64,000 nucleotides of DNA, taken from Benincasa hispida. Lineage: Eukaryota; Streptophyta; Magnoliopsida; Cucurbitales; Cucurbitaceae. Below, piece after piece: positions 24,351-35,030 of the stretch. Numbering within the stretch: the first letter of the stretch is position 1; each line of letters starts with the position of its first letter. Under the pieces are notes generated by a model. That model did not search any database, was not told the origin of the DNA, and was given only the letters and a program-made list of their open reading frames with translations. The stretch covers positions 67,766,878-67,830,877 of the forward strand of contig NC_052360.1 in assembly GCF_009727055.1 (NCBI RefSeq), given 5' to 3'. The position numbers and the translations under genes were made by a program.

Positions 24351-24608
24351 TGTGGACCTTAGCCCCAAGGTCTCTCTATGTATACTAGTTCAATTAAGGT
24401 TCCCATTAAACCCTAATTAACTAGGAATGAACTTTTATACATTAAGTCCATACTCAATTAGGTATCTAGGACCTTAATTAGGACCTTAATTAATTAATTC
24501 ACATAATAGAGCCCAATCTAATAAAATAACCCAATGTGATAAAATATTAATCCACATACATAGTCCACACTTTAATTATACGTATTATTATTTAAAATAT
24601 GACTAACA
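24351..24608 (-). repeat. Copia F 3' LTR
   Basis: On the minus strand the tract CAAGTGGGAGAT (24620-24609) is followed by TGTTAGTCATATTT, the start of a short LTR, which could end at ...GGTCCACA (24351), giving 258 bp bounded by TG and CA. The far boundary is inferred from the TG/CA rule only. Confidence 0.5.
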
Positions 24609-25173
24609 ATCTCCCACTTGGGCTATGTCAGTGTACTTGATGTAATTAAATCAAAAACCTTGAACGCGCATAAACATGTTATTTCAATAATAGAATTCCC
24701 CTTTAATTCAATCTGGTCCATCTCCTGTATCAGCACATAATCAAGGTGGCTTTTGTCACTACTCTTGTATCTAAACCTTCCTTGATCACCAGTTTCAGTA
24801 CATTCAATGACATGGATCAAGTATGGATGAATAGCATGAAAACTACATGCAAAGTGATATAGATCATGCTTGTTTCCAACTGGTCCAAAGTTTTTAGTGA
24901 GATTATTCTTAAAAAAAACAAAAAGTTATGCTAAACCGCATTTGTAAAACCACATGCATGATAAACAAGTTCAGATAATAAAGCGTAAACCATTAATTTT
25001 ATTCTATATAGAAAATAAACAAATTAAGGTCAAAGAACATCCTCATAACAAACTTCCACTAAACTATGGAATCAGAAAAGTGAATAACACTCATGTGAGC
25101 AACATGCTCATGAAATACTTTAGGTGGTAATTCAATGGGTTTGTCATGTTTTTCACAACCAGAAACTTCACAT
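24609..25173 (-). other. Copia F 3' untranslated part with polypurine tract
   Basis: Between the RNase H reading and the LTR. The polypurine tract AAGTGGGAGAT lies at 24619-24609 (minus). The pol C-terminus tail, including CATGAGCATGTTGCTCAC with a HEH-like reading, is decayed. Confidence 0.45.
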
Positions 25174-28109
25174 CTACATACTTTGACTTCGATTGCTTTT
25201 GTTGTTATTGGAATACATCGCTATCGACTTATTGTCACAAAATAATTTTAGTAGTCTTTCTATGCCGAACACTATCCACAACCCTATGACAAAATTTTGC
25301 AACCATATTCCATGATTTGATGCCTTATAACATGCTATAAATTCTGCAGTTATGATAGAATAAGTCATAAGTGTTTGTTTAACACTTTTCCAGGATATAG
25401 CTCCTCCAGCCAACATGAAGATATAGCTTGAAGTGGATTGTAAAGTGTCTTCACATTCAACATAATTGGAATCAAAATACCCAACGATCTCTAAAACTTT
25501 TGATCTCCGATAAGTGAGCATATAATCTTTTGTTCTATGTAAATATCTCATAACCCTTTTGGCTGCTTTCTAATGATCCATCCTAAGGTTACTCAAATAT
25601 CTACTTAATACTTCAATTATGAACATAATATATGGACGCATACATACTTAAGCATACGTTAAACTTCCAACAACTGATTCGTAGGGAACCTTCTACATCT
25701 CCTTAGTCTCGAGTATGGTCTTGGGGCATTGACCTAAATAAAATTTATCACCTCCGGTGACAAATGTATCTTCTGGTGCACAATCTTTCATGTCAAATCT
25801 ACACAAAATCTTTTCAATGTATTTCTTTTGTGACAATCTCAAAATACCTTAAGAATAATCTCGTAGTATTTCAATTCCTAATCCAAAAGAAGCATCACCA
25901 AGATCCTGCATCACAAAATTATTTTTAAGAAAACTCTTAGTGTCATGCAATTACCTACATCATTACTTGCTATGAGTATGTCATCAACATATAACACCAG
26001 AAATATTGATTTATTCCCATTAAACTTGTGATATAACAATCTTCCACTATATTCACCTCAAAACCAAAAGGGGTTATTACTTCATGGAATTTGTGATACC
26101 ATTGATGAGAGACATTCTTAAGATTATAGATTGATTTCTTCAATTTTCACACCATAGACTTTGAATTATCACACAAAGTTTTCTGGTTGCATCATATAAT
26201 TATCTCATCAATGTTTCTATTGTGAAACACAGTTTATACACCCATCTTGTATAGCTCTAAATCAAAGTGAGCTACCAGTGCTATGATTACCTTGAAAGAG
26301 TTTTTCGGTGAAACCAGAGAGAAAGTCTCTTTGTAATCAATGTCTTCCTTTTGAGTAAAACCCTTTGCAACGAGACAAACCTTATATCTTTTGATATTGC
26401 CATGTGAATCCCTTTTAGTCTTAAATATCGTTTACAACCTATGGGTTTTACTCTTGATGGAAATTCGACAAATTCTTAAACGCCATTGTCTTTCATAGAT
26501 TTTATTTCTTCTTCTATAACATTTATCTAATTTTTAAAGTTAGAACTTTTTAGAGCTTGTTGGAAGTTGATTGGATCATCTTCCATTATGCTTCTATTAT
26601 CCTGATGTTCTTGAAGAAATACAATATAATCATCTGGAATTTCATTTCTTCTTTCTCTAGTGAATCTCATTAGTGGCACTTCTTGAAGTTTTTGAGTTTG
26701 AACTTCAGGTCCAACAATGGGTATTATCAATGTTGTCATGTTCTATAATTGGTTCAATGGTGAAGTCAAGAATTGGAGCCTAAATATCATTTATAACCTC
26801 ATTAGGAAAAGAAACTAATCCCTTTTCAAAAACAACTTTCCTTACATTATCTCTTCCCTCCTCCCCCAAACTCAACATCCTTAAGAAATTTTGCATTTTC
26901 TGTCTCAAACAATGATCTAGAAGTAGGATCATAAAACTTAAAGCCCTGAGATCACTAAGAATACATAACAAAATAGTAACTAATAGTTCTTGAGTCAAAT
27001 TTTCTTTCGTTAGGCCTGTAAGGCCTAACCTCAACTAGACAACCCGATATGTGAAGATGCCTAATACTAGGCTTCTTTCCTGTCCAAAACTCATAAGGGG
27101 TTTTAATTACCACTTTATTAGGTACCCTATTAAGGATATATGTTGTAGTATTTAGTGCCTCACCCTAGAGAGAGTCTAGTAAAGAAGAATGACTCATCAT
27201 ACTTCTTACCATATCCTTAAGTTATATTTTGTCTTTTTGCCACACCAAGCATACTAGGTTATCCCGACCATAGTGTATTGCAGGAAGATTCCACATTCCT
27301 CTTGGTATTTGGAAAAGGGCTTTGGATGTTATTCACCTGATCCATCATATTTGCCATATAGCCTTAATTTTCCTTCCAAGTTGAAGTCCAACTTCAGCTT
27401 TGAAAGACTTGAAAATGTCCAAAGATTGAGACTTCTCATGAATTAAATGTAGGTACCCATATCTTGAATAGTTAGAAAATGGACCACAAATGTTTGTATG
27501 TATCAACTCTAAGACGTTTGAGCATCTGTTAGCACCTACTTTTTCCTTAATACATTCCACACAAACTTCAAAGTTACTTAAATCAAGGGAATCAAGAATT
27601 CCATATTCCATCGTAGATTCCCTTTTCTTCTTATCAGAGAGCTAGTTGCCAAATGAGCACCTTCTGTTCTTTTTCTCTTAATCTTATCTTCTTCTTGGAC
27701 ACATGGTGAAATAAGCTTATTAATACTCCATTTATCCTTCTGAGTATTATAGTTTATCTTAAACTGAGTGAATTGTGTAGGAAGAGAGATAGGTCCCATA
27801 TGTACGAGTGAATTTTCATTTATCTTGATATCAAGTGGCTTTAATTTTCCTGTGAGATTGGAAATTTCCATAATGTACTCTCTTATGTTCCCATTGCTCT
27901 TATACCTCATGGAAGTTAAAGAAGTCAATAGACTACATGCTTCCTTTTTACATTTTTAGCAAAATATTTCTTAATTTGAGCTAGGAACTTATTGGTATTT
28001 TCATTTTTTGTGATAGAACTCCAAAAAGACTTCGGAATGGAGTGCCTAATGATCATCAGACACATGTGATTTGACCATTTCCACTTCTCAATTTAGTCAT
28101 ATTTGGTTG
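25174..28109 (-). pseudogene. Copia F gag-pol (TNT1-94-like), decayed, 5' end cut by LTR A
   Basis: Minus-strand order fits Ty1/copia. Gag of the UBN2 type (28109-27578; HSIPKSFWSS, SNGNIREYIMEISNLTGKL, DKWSINKLI, EGAHLATSS). GAG-pre-integrase joined to integrase start (27611-27345; CVECIKEK, LELIHTNICGPF, YGYLHLIHEKS). Linker RRNEIPDDYIVFLQEH (26739-26527). Reverse transcriptase with YVDD at 25991-25980. RNase H (25551-25174; GYFDSNYVECED, GGAISWKSVKQTL). Zinc knuckle, protease and much of the integrase core are missing between 27578 and 27034. HTNICGP has N in place of the first integrase Asp. Stops and frameshifts are frequent. LTR A interrupts gag at 28110. Confidence 0.8.
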
Positions 28110-30162
28110 TGTTGGGTTGTATGTCCTGAAACTCATAGTTTGTAAAGTTAAACATATTTAATTATCAATAAAAATGTTATTTGACATTACTTCAATAAAG
28201 TTGTTATTGAATCTATAAATTTCACTTATAAAGTCTAAATCTAATAAAATAAGATCCATGGTTATTATTGAATACATGAACTTTACATGGAGACATAAAA
28301 GTGGATTAGGTTCGAGCAAATAGTCAAAATGATCTATAGTATACGATTAAGATTGGGTGCCTTATTCTGGTAATACTATAGGATGCGGCCCACTTTGTAG
28401 TTATTATAAGTTGTTGTAAATGTGCTACAAACGAAGTGATCCTGATTCGTTCATGTATTGACATGAGGAGTGGGGGTGTCCTATGCAATGAGTTTACGTA
28501 AGATTAGACCAAGAAATAAGTCACTTTTACTTTATAATATTGTTTACTTTTTAAGACTGACTATTTCGCTTAGATGACCTAGGTAACTCGATCTTAATCA
28601 TGGGTTAACTACGAACTCCTTTTTATTCAAAATTATCCCTAGATTTGCATAGTTAAGGGTTGGCTCAACAACGCTGGCTCAATAAGTCTCTTGTTTCAAG
28701 GGTAAGACCAGGTAGATAGCTGGGGACATAGGCTGCAATAAAGAATTCACGCCTACCCGATTTAGGGATAGAAGAAAAGGTTGTTCTCTTAAGTACTGAA
28801 TCCAGGTCTTGAACAAGGCGTCCTACCCTCCCATTGGCCCAAAAGGGATCCAGTTTAGTGATTGTATCAAAAACCAATTGTTCATTAGAGGATCAGTGAA
28901 ACTTAAGGAGCAAGATGTAATATCATAGGTAAAACAACATATTGACCCAACCGATATTATGAACAACCTGTGAAAGGTCGACTTACTGATTATGGTTAAA
29001 TCAAGTGGACACAAATATATCTATAGTGAGAAAAGTGCAACTATCAAGCTATAGTGGTATGACTTGATAGTTAATGAATACTAATTAATTTGGTCTAAAG
29101 AGTTTTAGCCAATTAATCTTAAATTATTGGAGCTCATGATCTGTAAGTCCATAAGGTTCCTCTACTAGCTCGTAAAAACATGAACACCTTGAATTATTAA
29201 ATTGAGTAAATTTGAAATGATATCAATTTGAATTGTTCAATTTGAATTTCAATTTGAAATTTGAAATGTTCAAATTAAATATAGGGTTTGAATTTGAGTA
29301 GTTCAAATTCAAATTAGGGTTTGTACAATTATATTCGATATAATTAATTAATGTTTAATTTATTGAAATTAAACGAGAATGGAGAATTTATAATATTTAA
29401 ACATTGATTTAAATATTAGTTACAAAATAGGATTCATGTTTAAAATTAGGTGCGTGATTAATTTAATATTTGATATTAAATTGTTATTTAATTAATTAAA
29501 TATGTTTAATTAATTAAAAAATCAAATTAATTTTCAATTTCAATTCAATTTCAGAAATTTAATTTTGATGTTTTGAATTTAATTAATAATAAATTAATTA
29601 AATTAAATTATAGTTAATTTTGGAATTAATTAAAATTTTATTTTGAAAAACAAAATTTGAATTTTATGTTTAAGTGGGATTTTCCCACTAAATCACTTTG
29701 GAGTAGTTGTTTTCTCCTAATCACACTACCTATTCTCTTGTACAATCAACTTTAGTGATGGCATTTAGATGGTCCATCAATGCTTGCAAGTAGACAATTG
29801 ATAAAAAGCTCTCCATTTTTTGCTGAAGAGAAGTTAAGGTTACTGGAAATGGTTTCTGCAGCAACTTTCATCTTCATCTAGAAACTCACTTTTTCCCTTC
29901 AAAAATTCAATCCAATTTGGAGTTCCACCACTTAAATTCAAGGCTGAGAATAGTAGAAAAGATCTTTGGGTGGTTCACTGTTGAATTGAAGCTAGAATCA
30001 CATAAATAGCAACTTGAAATTGGGAGAATTCGTCAAAGGTATGTAGTTTAGAAACCTTCTTCTGAAATTTCTTTTTCAGCATGCTTTTAGAACTCAAATT
30101 AAATATAATTAGAGTGCTTATTGTTTTTGTTTGCTTTCGTTGGATGTTAGTATATCCTAACA
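28110..30162 (+). repeat. Copia A 5' LTR
   Basis: A 2053-bp LTR from TGTTGGGTTGTATGTCC to ATATCCTAACA, followed immediately by a primer site. It lies antisense inside the gag of copia F. The middle contains the phrases also found in the inverted pair at 15371-18395 and in the LTR at 56409 (GGCTCAACAACGC, GGTAAGACCAGGTAGATAGC). The last third is very AT-rich with many ATTTGAATT words. Confidence 0.8.
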
Positions 30163-30180
30163 ATTGATATCAGAGCATGA
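30163..30180 (+). other. Primer binding site of copia A
   Basis: ATTGATATCAGAGCATGA is a near match to TGGTATCAGAGC, complementary to initiator-Met tRNA, one base after the LTR end. Confidence 0.75.
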
Positions 30181-30429
30181 TTTAAGTACTCAGTTAGTGT
30201 TAATTTGAGTTTTGGTGGGTGTTTTTCATAAGTTGTATGAAAATGATGAACTGGTATAGTTTTTCTTAGTTTTGACATTGTTTTCTCTTCAATTATATTG
30301 TAATTCATGTAATTGGTTCTGTTTTATGGGCCTTAATGTGTGTTTAAGTGTCTGTAATTCGATTAGAGTCATTAGAGTTGCAATTAGGATGTAATTGAAG
30401 ATAAAAGCGAAGAAGGTCAAGCAACAGGA

Positions 30430-30850
30430 ATTGAGTTTTGCAACCACTGCCATATACTCGATGCTCAATGGAATACTCGATGGCTTACTCAATGATATTT
30501 CATGAAATAACTCAATGCACGATGCCATATATGATGGTACTTGATGCTCATACCCGATGGTATTTTATGAAATACTCAATGCACGATGTCATACTCAATG
30601 GTACTCGATGCAATTCGATGATATTTCATGAAATAACTCGATGCACCATGCCATACTTGATGGTACTCGAGGCAACTTGATGGTATTTTATAAAATGCTC
30701 GATGCATGATGTCATACTCGATGGTACTCGATGAGCAACTCGATGGTATTTAGTGAAATACTCGATGCTTGAGGGCATACTTGATGCTTGAAGGCATACT
30801 CGATGCTTGAATGCATATTCAATGCATGATGGTACTCGATGCTTTTTGCC
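30430..30850 (+). repeat. Degenerate short tandem repeat (ACTCGATG-type)
   Basis: Dozens of copies of ACTCGATGC, ACTCGATGG, CACGATGCCATA and TATTTCATGAAATA recur at irregular 10-30 base steps. ATTTCATGAAAT is itself a palindrome. It occupies the place of the ACGATCGTGTAG repeats in related leaders. Confidence 0.8.
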
Positions 30851-31740
30851 CGGTTCAACCCATTTTTTAGCATTCAAGGTTCGGTTCAAGAGGTTTGGGT
30901 CCGGTTGAAAGCGATTCGAGCGATCCAAAAGTGTTTTGGAGCCATTTTTGCCAAATTTTGTAATAAATAGGCTTTTGTTTGCTTGATAATGCCAAAACTA
31001 AAACCATATTATTTATGCATGTGATGTATGTTATAATTAAATAAATCTTGTATATGCATAAAGTACGCCATGTAGATTTAAAATTCCACCATTAAAAGCA
31101 TGTTACATGTATTGAAAGTATGTTAGTATGCATGTATAGGATTTCTAATGTTTTAACATAAATGTTATATTAAATATTGAATGTCTTTGATGTATGTTGT
31201 GGATGCTTAGCATGTCTAAAATTTCGTAAGTTGTTACAAAATTAGGTTAGACGTTTAAAATCCATAACAAAGATAAGCTGCATGCTCATGTAGTTTAACC
31301 ACCTATTTTAATAGTTAAAATAGGTTGACATCTTGTACAATTTGGTCACAAACTCAACCAGTATATAATCTTGTCTAAGACTGGAGGTACTTAAGTTGAC
31401 GGTCTACGGAACACCTCCTACCTGAGGATTATGGTCGAATAATTAAGCGTTGTTAACCAATTTTATAAGCAAAATGTGAGCAGTGTGAGGTTTTAAAACT
31501 AGTTTCTCACCTAGACATCGTAGGTTAAATACAAATATAAACGTTATAATTGGATAACACCTAGACTTAGGTTGTTTAATTAGCCGAAACAAACCTGAGT
31601 AAAAATATACTCAAACAAATAATAGGACAATTCAATGGGAGTTTAATAGCATATATGATATGTTATTAGAACACTTAAGTGAGAGTTTATTAGAATGATT
31701 CAGTGAAAGATTAATAACGCATACGATATGTTATTTTTAG

Positions 31741-32210
31741 CTCTCGCATCCCTAAGAGTTCACATCGAGATTCATGCTTCACTTCGTGTTAATTATGAAC
31801 CTCGACTGCTCCATTCAGAAAGTGTTGGCATGAATCAAGATCAAGTGAATAGGGGAAGTTGTCCACAGTAAAATCAAAAGGGAAATTTTGATTTTAAGTC
31901 TCATGTCCTAAGAGTTCACATCGAGATTCATGCAACGTTTTGTGTAGATTATGAACCTCGACTGCTCCACTCAGAAAACATTGGACGAATCAACATCAGG
32001 TAAATGAAGGGAAGTTGTTCAATGTAAAATCAAATATACGATATATTGATTTCAACTCTCACATCCCTAAAAAGTTCATACCGTGAGATCCGTGCAATGC
32101 TTTGTGTCGATTATGAACCTCGACTGCTCTCTTTGGAAAATGTTTCCATGGGGTCAAAATCAAGGTCAATGGGGGAAGTAATTCATAGTAAGTGGGTGAA
32201 GGATATGTGT
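31741..32210 (+). repeat. Three ~157-bp direct repeats in leader A
   Basis: Units start at about 31741 (CTCTCGCATCCCTAAGAGTT), 31899 and 32054. Each has TTCACATCGAGATTCATGC (third copy altered) and ATTATGAACCTCGACTGCTC. Leader C has two diverged units (43731 and 43890) and B two (36665 and about 36840). Confidence 0.75.
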
Positions 32211-32722
32211 CAACACATCTTGCGCCATTTGTTTGGACCGTGAGATTCCTATGTTGCACCTGCTTGTCATCTTTAAGTTGGCCTTGCTAGTCGTTTAACA
32301 ATGGCTAACCCATCAGAGGGTTGTAACATAGGATTTAGAACAACTCAAACATCAGAAATGGATAGGAATTCTTAGGTCGTTTTCAAGTCTTAACTTTCCA
32401 ATTCGGTAGTATCGTTGAGGTTGACTTCTGAGGTCTGAAAATGGAGGGTTACACTTACGGAATTACTAAAGTGTTAGTAAACTCTGACAAAAAATGGTAA
32501 CCAAATGACTATCGGAATATGAGTTTTTCTAGAGATAGTATTTAGTCAAGATTGTCTTGCTTTAGTGAAGGAGTATTTGACTGCACCTCGGTAGCACTTA
32601 TTCTGACTCACAATAGTATCGTTGCAAATAAATAATCATTATGGATACATTATTACTTTTTGCTAAAACTTGATTTTGATTTAGTTGCAATTTACTAATA
32701 AAAATATGTTTACATTTTCAGC

Positions 32723-33314
32723 ATGTCCAATTCTTCTAAAATACTCGCTTATACTTTAATTAACGGTAATAAATCAACATGCAAATTACTAGAAAATGAT
32801 GATTAAAAACAAGTTTTAACAGAGGATTATCCTTTATCTCCCAACTCATTCAAATTTATCGAACGATAGAGTAAATGTGATTTACTAGTAATCGAAACAT
32901 GCTTAATGGAAAATGATAAAAAAAAAAAGACCTGGATAATAGATTCAGGTGCTGCTAATCATATATGTATTTTCTCTCAGGAAACTAATTCCTGGAGATA
33001 ACTTACAGAAGGCAAAGCAACCTTTAAGGTAGGGACCATGGAGGTTGTCTAAGCTAAAGCAATGGAAGATATGATGTTATTTATAAGAGATAGGCACATT
33101 CTACTTGAAAATGTTTATTATATTCCTTCTATGAAAAGGAATTTAATATCTGTCTCATGTTTTCCGGAACAAAATTACAAAGTTTCTTTTAAAAATAATG
33201 AAGTGCTCATTACTTTGAAAGACACTAATATTTATTCCGATTAGAAAATAACTTATACATGTTAAAACCGGCTGAGGAAAAAGTCGTTTTGAACGTAGTA
33301 ATACATAATGAGTT
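32723..33314 (+). pseudogene. Copia A gag-protease remnant, cut by copia B
   Basis: ATG at 32723 opens MSNSSKILAYTLINGNK, like the start of this gag family. After a stop and VLTEDYPLSPNS most of gag, including the zinc knuckle, is deleted. The reading resumes as CDLLVIETCLMEN and WIIDSGAANHI, the copia protease active site (DSG at 32944-32952), and then LLENVYYIPSMKRNLISVSC at 33110-33165, the region between protease and integrase. LTR B interrupts at 33315; the rest of pol is not in the window. A splice-acceptor-like TTTTCAG ends two bases before the ATG. Confidence 0.7.
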
Positions 33315-33338
33315 TGTTGAACAAACTTATTATGTATT
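33300..33338 (+). repeat. 39-bp near-perfect palindrome at the A/B junction
   Basis: 19-base arms (AATACATAATGAGTTTGTT and its complement) with one mismatch surround a single base. The right arm is inside the LTR B tip, the left arm in the copia A sequence. Confidence 0.85.
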
Positions 33339-35012
33339 TAATAAAATAATTTATATTTATTCATTGTATATAAAATATATGATATTTTAGTTGCATTAAT
33401 CACAAACCAATAAACTAACATCCAAGGTTATCTTTATAACTTAAACATGTATGTGGAGACATATAGGTGGATCATGTTTAGGTGACAATCTAAATGGTAT
33501 ATAGTAGATGGATAAGGCTGGATACCTTATCCTAGTGACACTACGAGTATGGCCCGCTTTATAGGTGTTATAATTGTTGTAAAGTGCTAGAAATGATCTA
33601 ATCCTGATCATTCATGTATTAGACATGCGAGTGGGGATATTCTATACAAAGGAGTTTGTATAATACCGGACCACGAAATGTTTAGTCTCATTATATAACG
33701 TCGTTCATAATAGAGACTTATTGCTCCCTTAAGGGTTGATTCTGGATCTTGAACAATGTGGCGCCACATTCTTTCCAAGCCCGAGAGGGGTTTAGTCATA
33801 GTAGGACTGTGATCTATTTTTCATTAGAGGGATCAGTGGTACTTAAGGAGTTAGATGTAACTATAGGGGAAAAGGGGTAATTTGACCTAGTTGTACTTAC
33901 GATCAATTTGTGAAGGGTCATCTACTTTGATTGGTTATATCCAATGGACACGAAATATATCTATAATGCAAAGAGTGTAGCTGTCGGTCTTTAGTGGAGT
34001 GTCCGACAGTTAATGGATGGTGAGTAATGTAATTAAAGAATTTAATTAATTTTCATGTACCATTGGAGTTTCAAACTATAGGTCCATGAGGTCCCCTTGG
34101 TAGCTCAATAGGATTTAGTTGAGAGTCAGTTTTTGGATTAATTTGAACTATTCAAATTAATAGAGGGATTTAATTATATATGATATAATTAAGTTTTTTC
34201 AATTATATGTGATATAATTGTCAATGTATTTGATGCATTATAGCTTAATGAGAGGAAATAAATATTTGAATGAGATTCAAATATATGGAATTCATAGTTG
34301 TTAAATTTAATATAAAAAAGATTTATATTAAATGTCATATAATAGAGAAAAGAAACTATAATCTATATTGTATGTGATATAATATTAAAACTATAGGTTA
34401 TATGTTATACTTCATATAGCATATAATTTAATATATATATGTATATATAAAATATGATAAGTNNNNNNNNNNNTATTATTTTGATAATAAGGAAGGGAGT
34501 TATAACTCCCTTCCCCATCTTTTCTCTCCACCTACATTAGTGGGTGGTGGTTATTTTATGGCGTGTTAAAAAGACAAATTTTTCTTCTTCTAGACTATTG
34601 TTGGTTGAACGATTGAGAAATACAGAAGTGTTATGTGTAGTTTATCTTGAGTGTTGAAAGTTCTCAATCTTCTTCCTCTACATAAGTTTTCCCTTTTAAC
34701 CAAAATAGTTAGAGCCCTCCACTTTTGGGTTCTCACCCTGAGAATACCAAGGTAACGTTTGTGGCCAGTTTTGTTCGAGATTTATCTTGAATAAGGTCTT
34801 TTAAGCAGTTCATGATCCGTATGAGGGAAAACATGAAGAAAAAAGTCTTCAAAGGTGAGGTTTCTTGAAACACCTTTTCTTTTAAAGCATGTTGTAATTT
34901 AGTATTAAATGCATATCTTGTTGCTTGTTTACTGTAAAACTTTGTATTCAATAAATTATAGAATTTGGTTGATCTGCTTCTACTCAAGGTTTTCCCTGTT
35001 AGAGTTCCTTCA
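33315..35012 (+). repeat. Copia B 5' LTR
   Basis: 1698 bp from TGTTGAACAAAC to AGTTCCTTCA, followed by a primer site. From TATGTATTTAATAAAATA onward it parallels the 3' copy at 39366, but the first ~25 bases differ from the 3' tip TGTTGGGGTTGATGCC. It contains an 11-base N run (34463-34473), an assembly gap next to an AT repeat. Confidence 0.75.
34463..34473. other. Assembly gap (11 N)
   Basis: Eleven undetermined bases after an AT-rich TATATATA tract in LTR B. Confidence 0.95.
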
Positions 35013-35030
35013 ATTTGTATCAGAGCCAGG
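35013..35030 (+). other. Primer binding site of copia B
   Basis: ATTTGTATCAGAGCCAGG, close to TGGTATCAGAGCC, directly after the LTR. Confidence 0.8.

Larger units (their letters stand above)
30181..32722 (+). other. Copia A long untranslated leader
   Basis: About 2.5 kb lie between primer site and gag ATG. Contents: a zone of ACTCGATGC/ACTCGATGG repeats (30430-30850), the phrase GCCCGGTTCAACCC (30848), an AT-rich block, three ~157-bp repeats (31741-32210), and a tail GTGAAGGAGTATTTGACTG shared with B and C. ORFs within it arise from the repeats and are not convincing genes. The order matches leaders B, C and G although the short repeat unit differs. Confidence 0.65.

Noticed and set aside
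30430..30850. CRISPR-like regular repeats
   Set aside because: Plant nuclear DNA, irregular spacing and degenerate units within a retrotransposon leader; no unique spacers.
30626..30928. 100-codon ORF across the ACTCGATG repeats
   Set aside because: Open only because the repeat unit lacks stops in that frame; the protein is a periodic low-complexity artefact.
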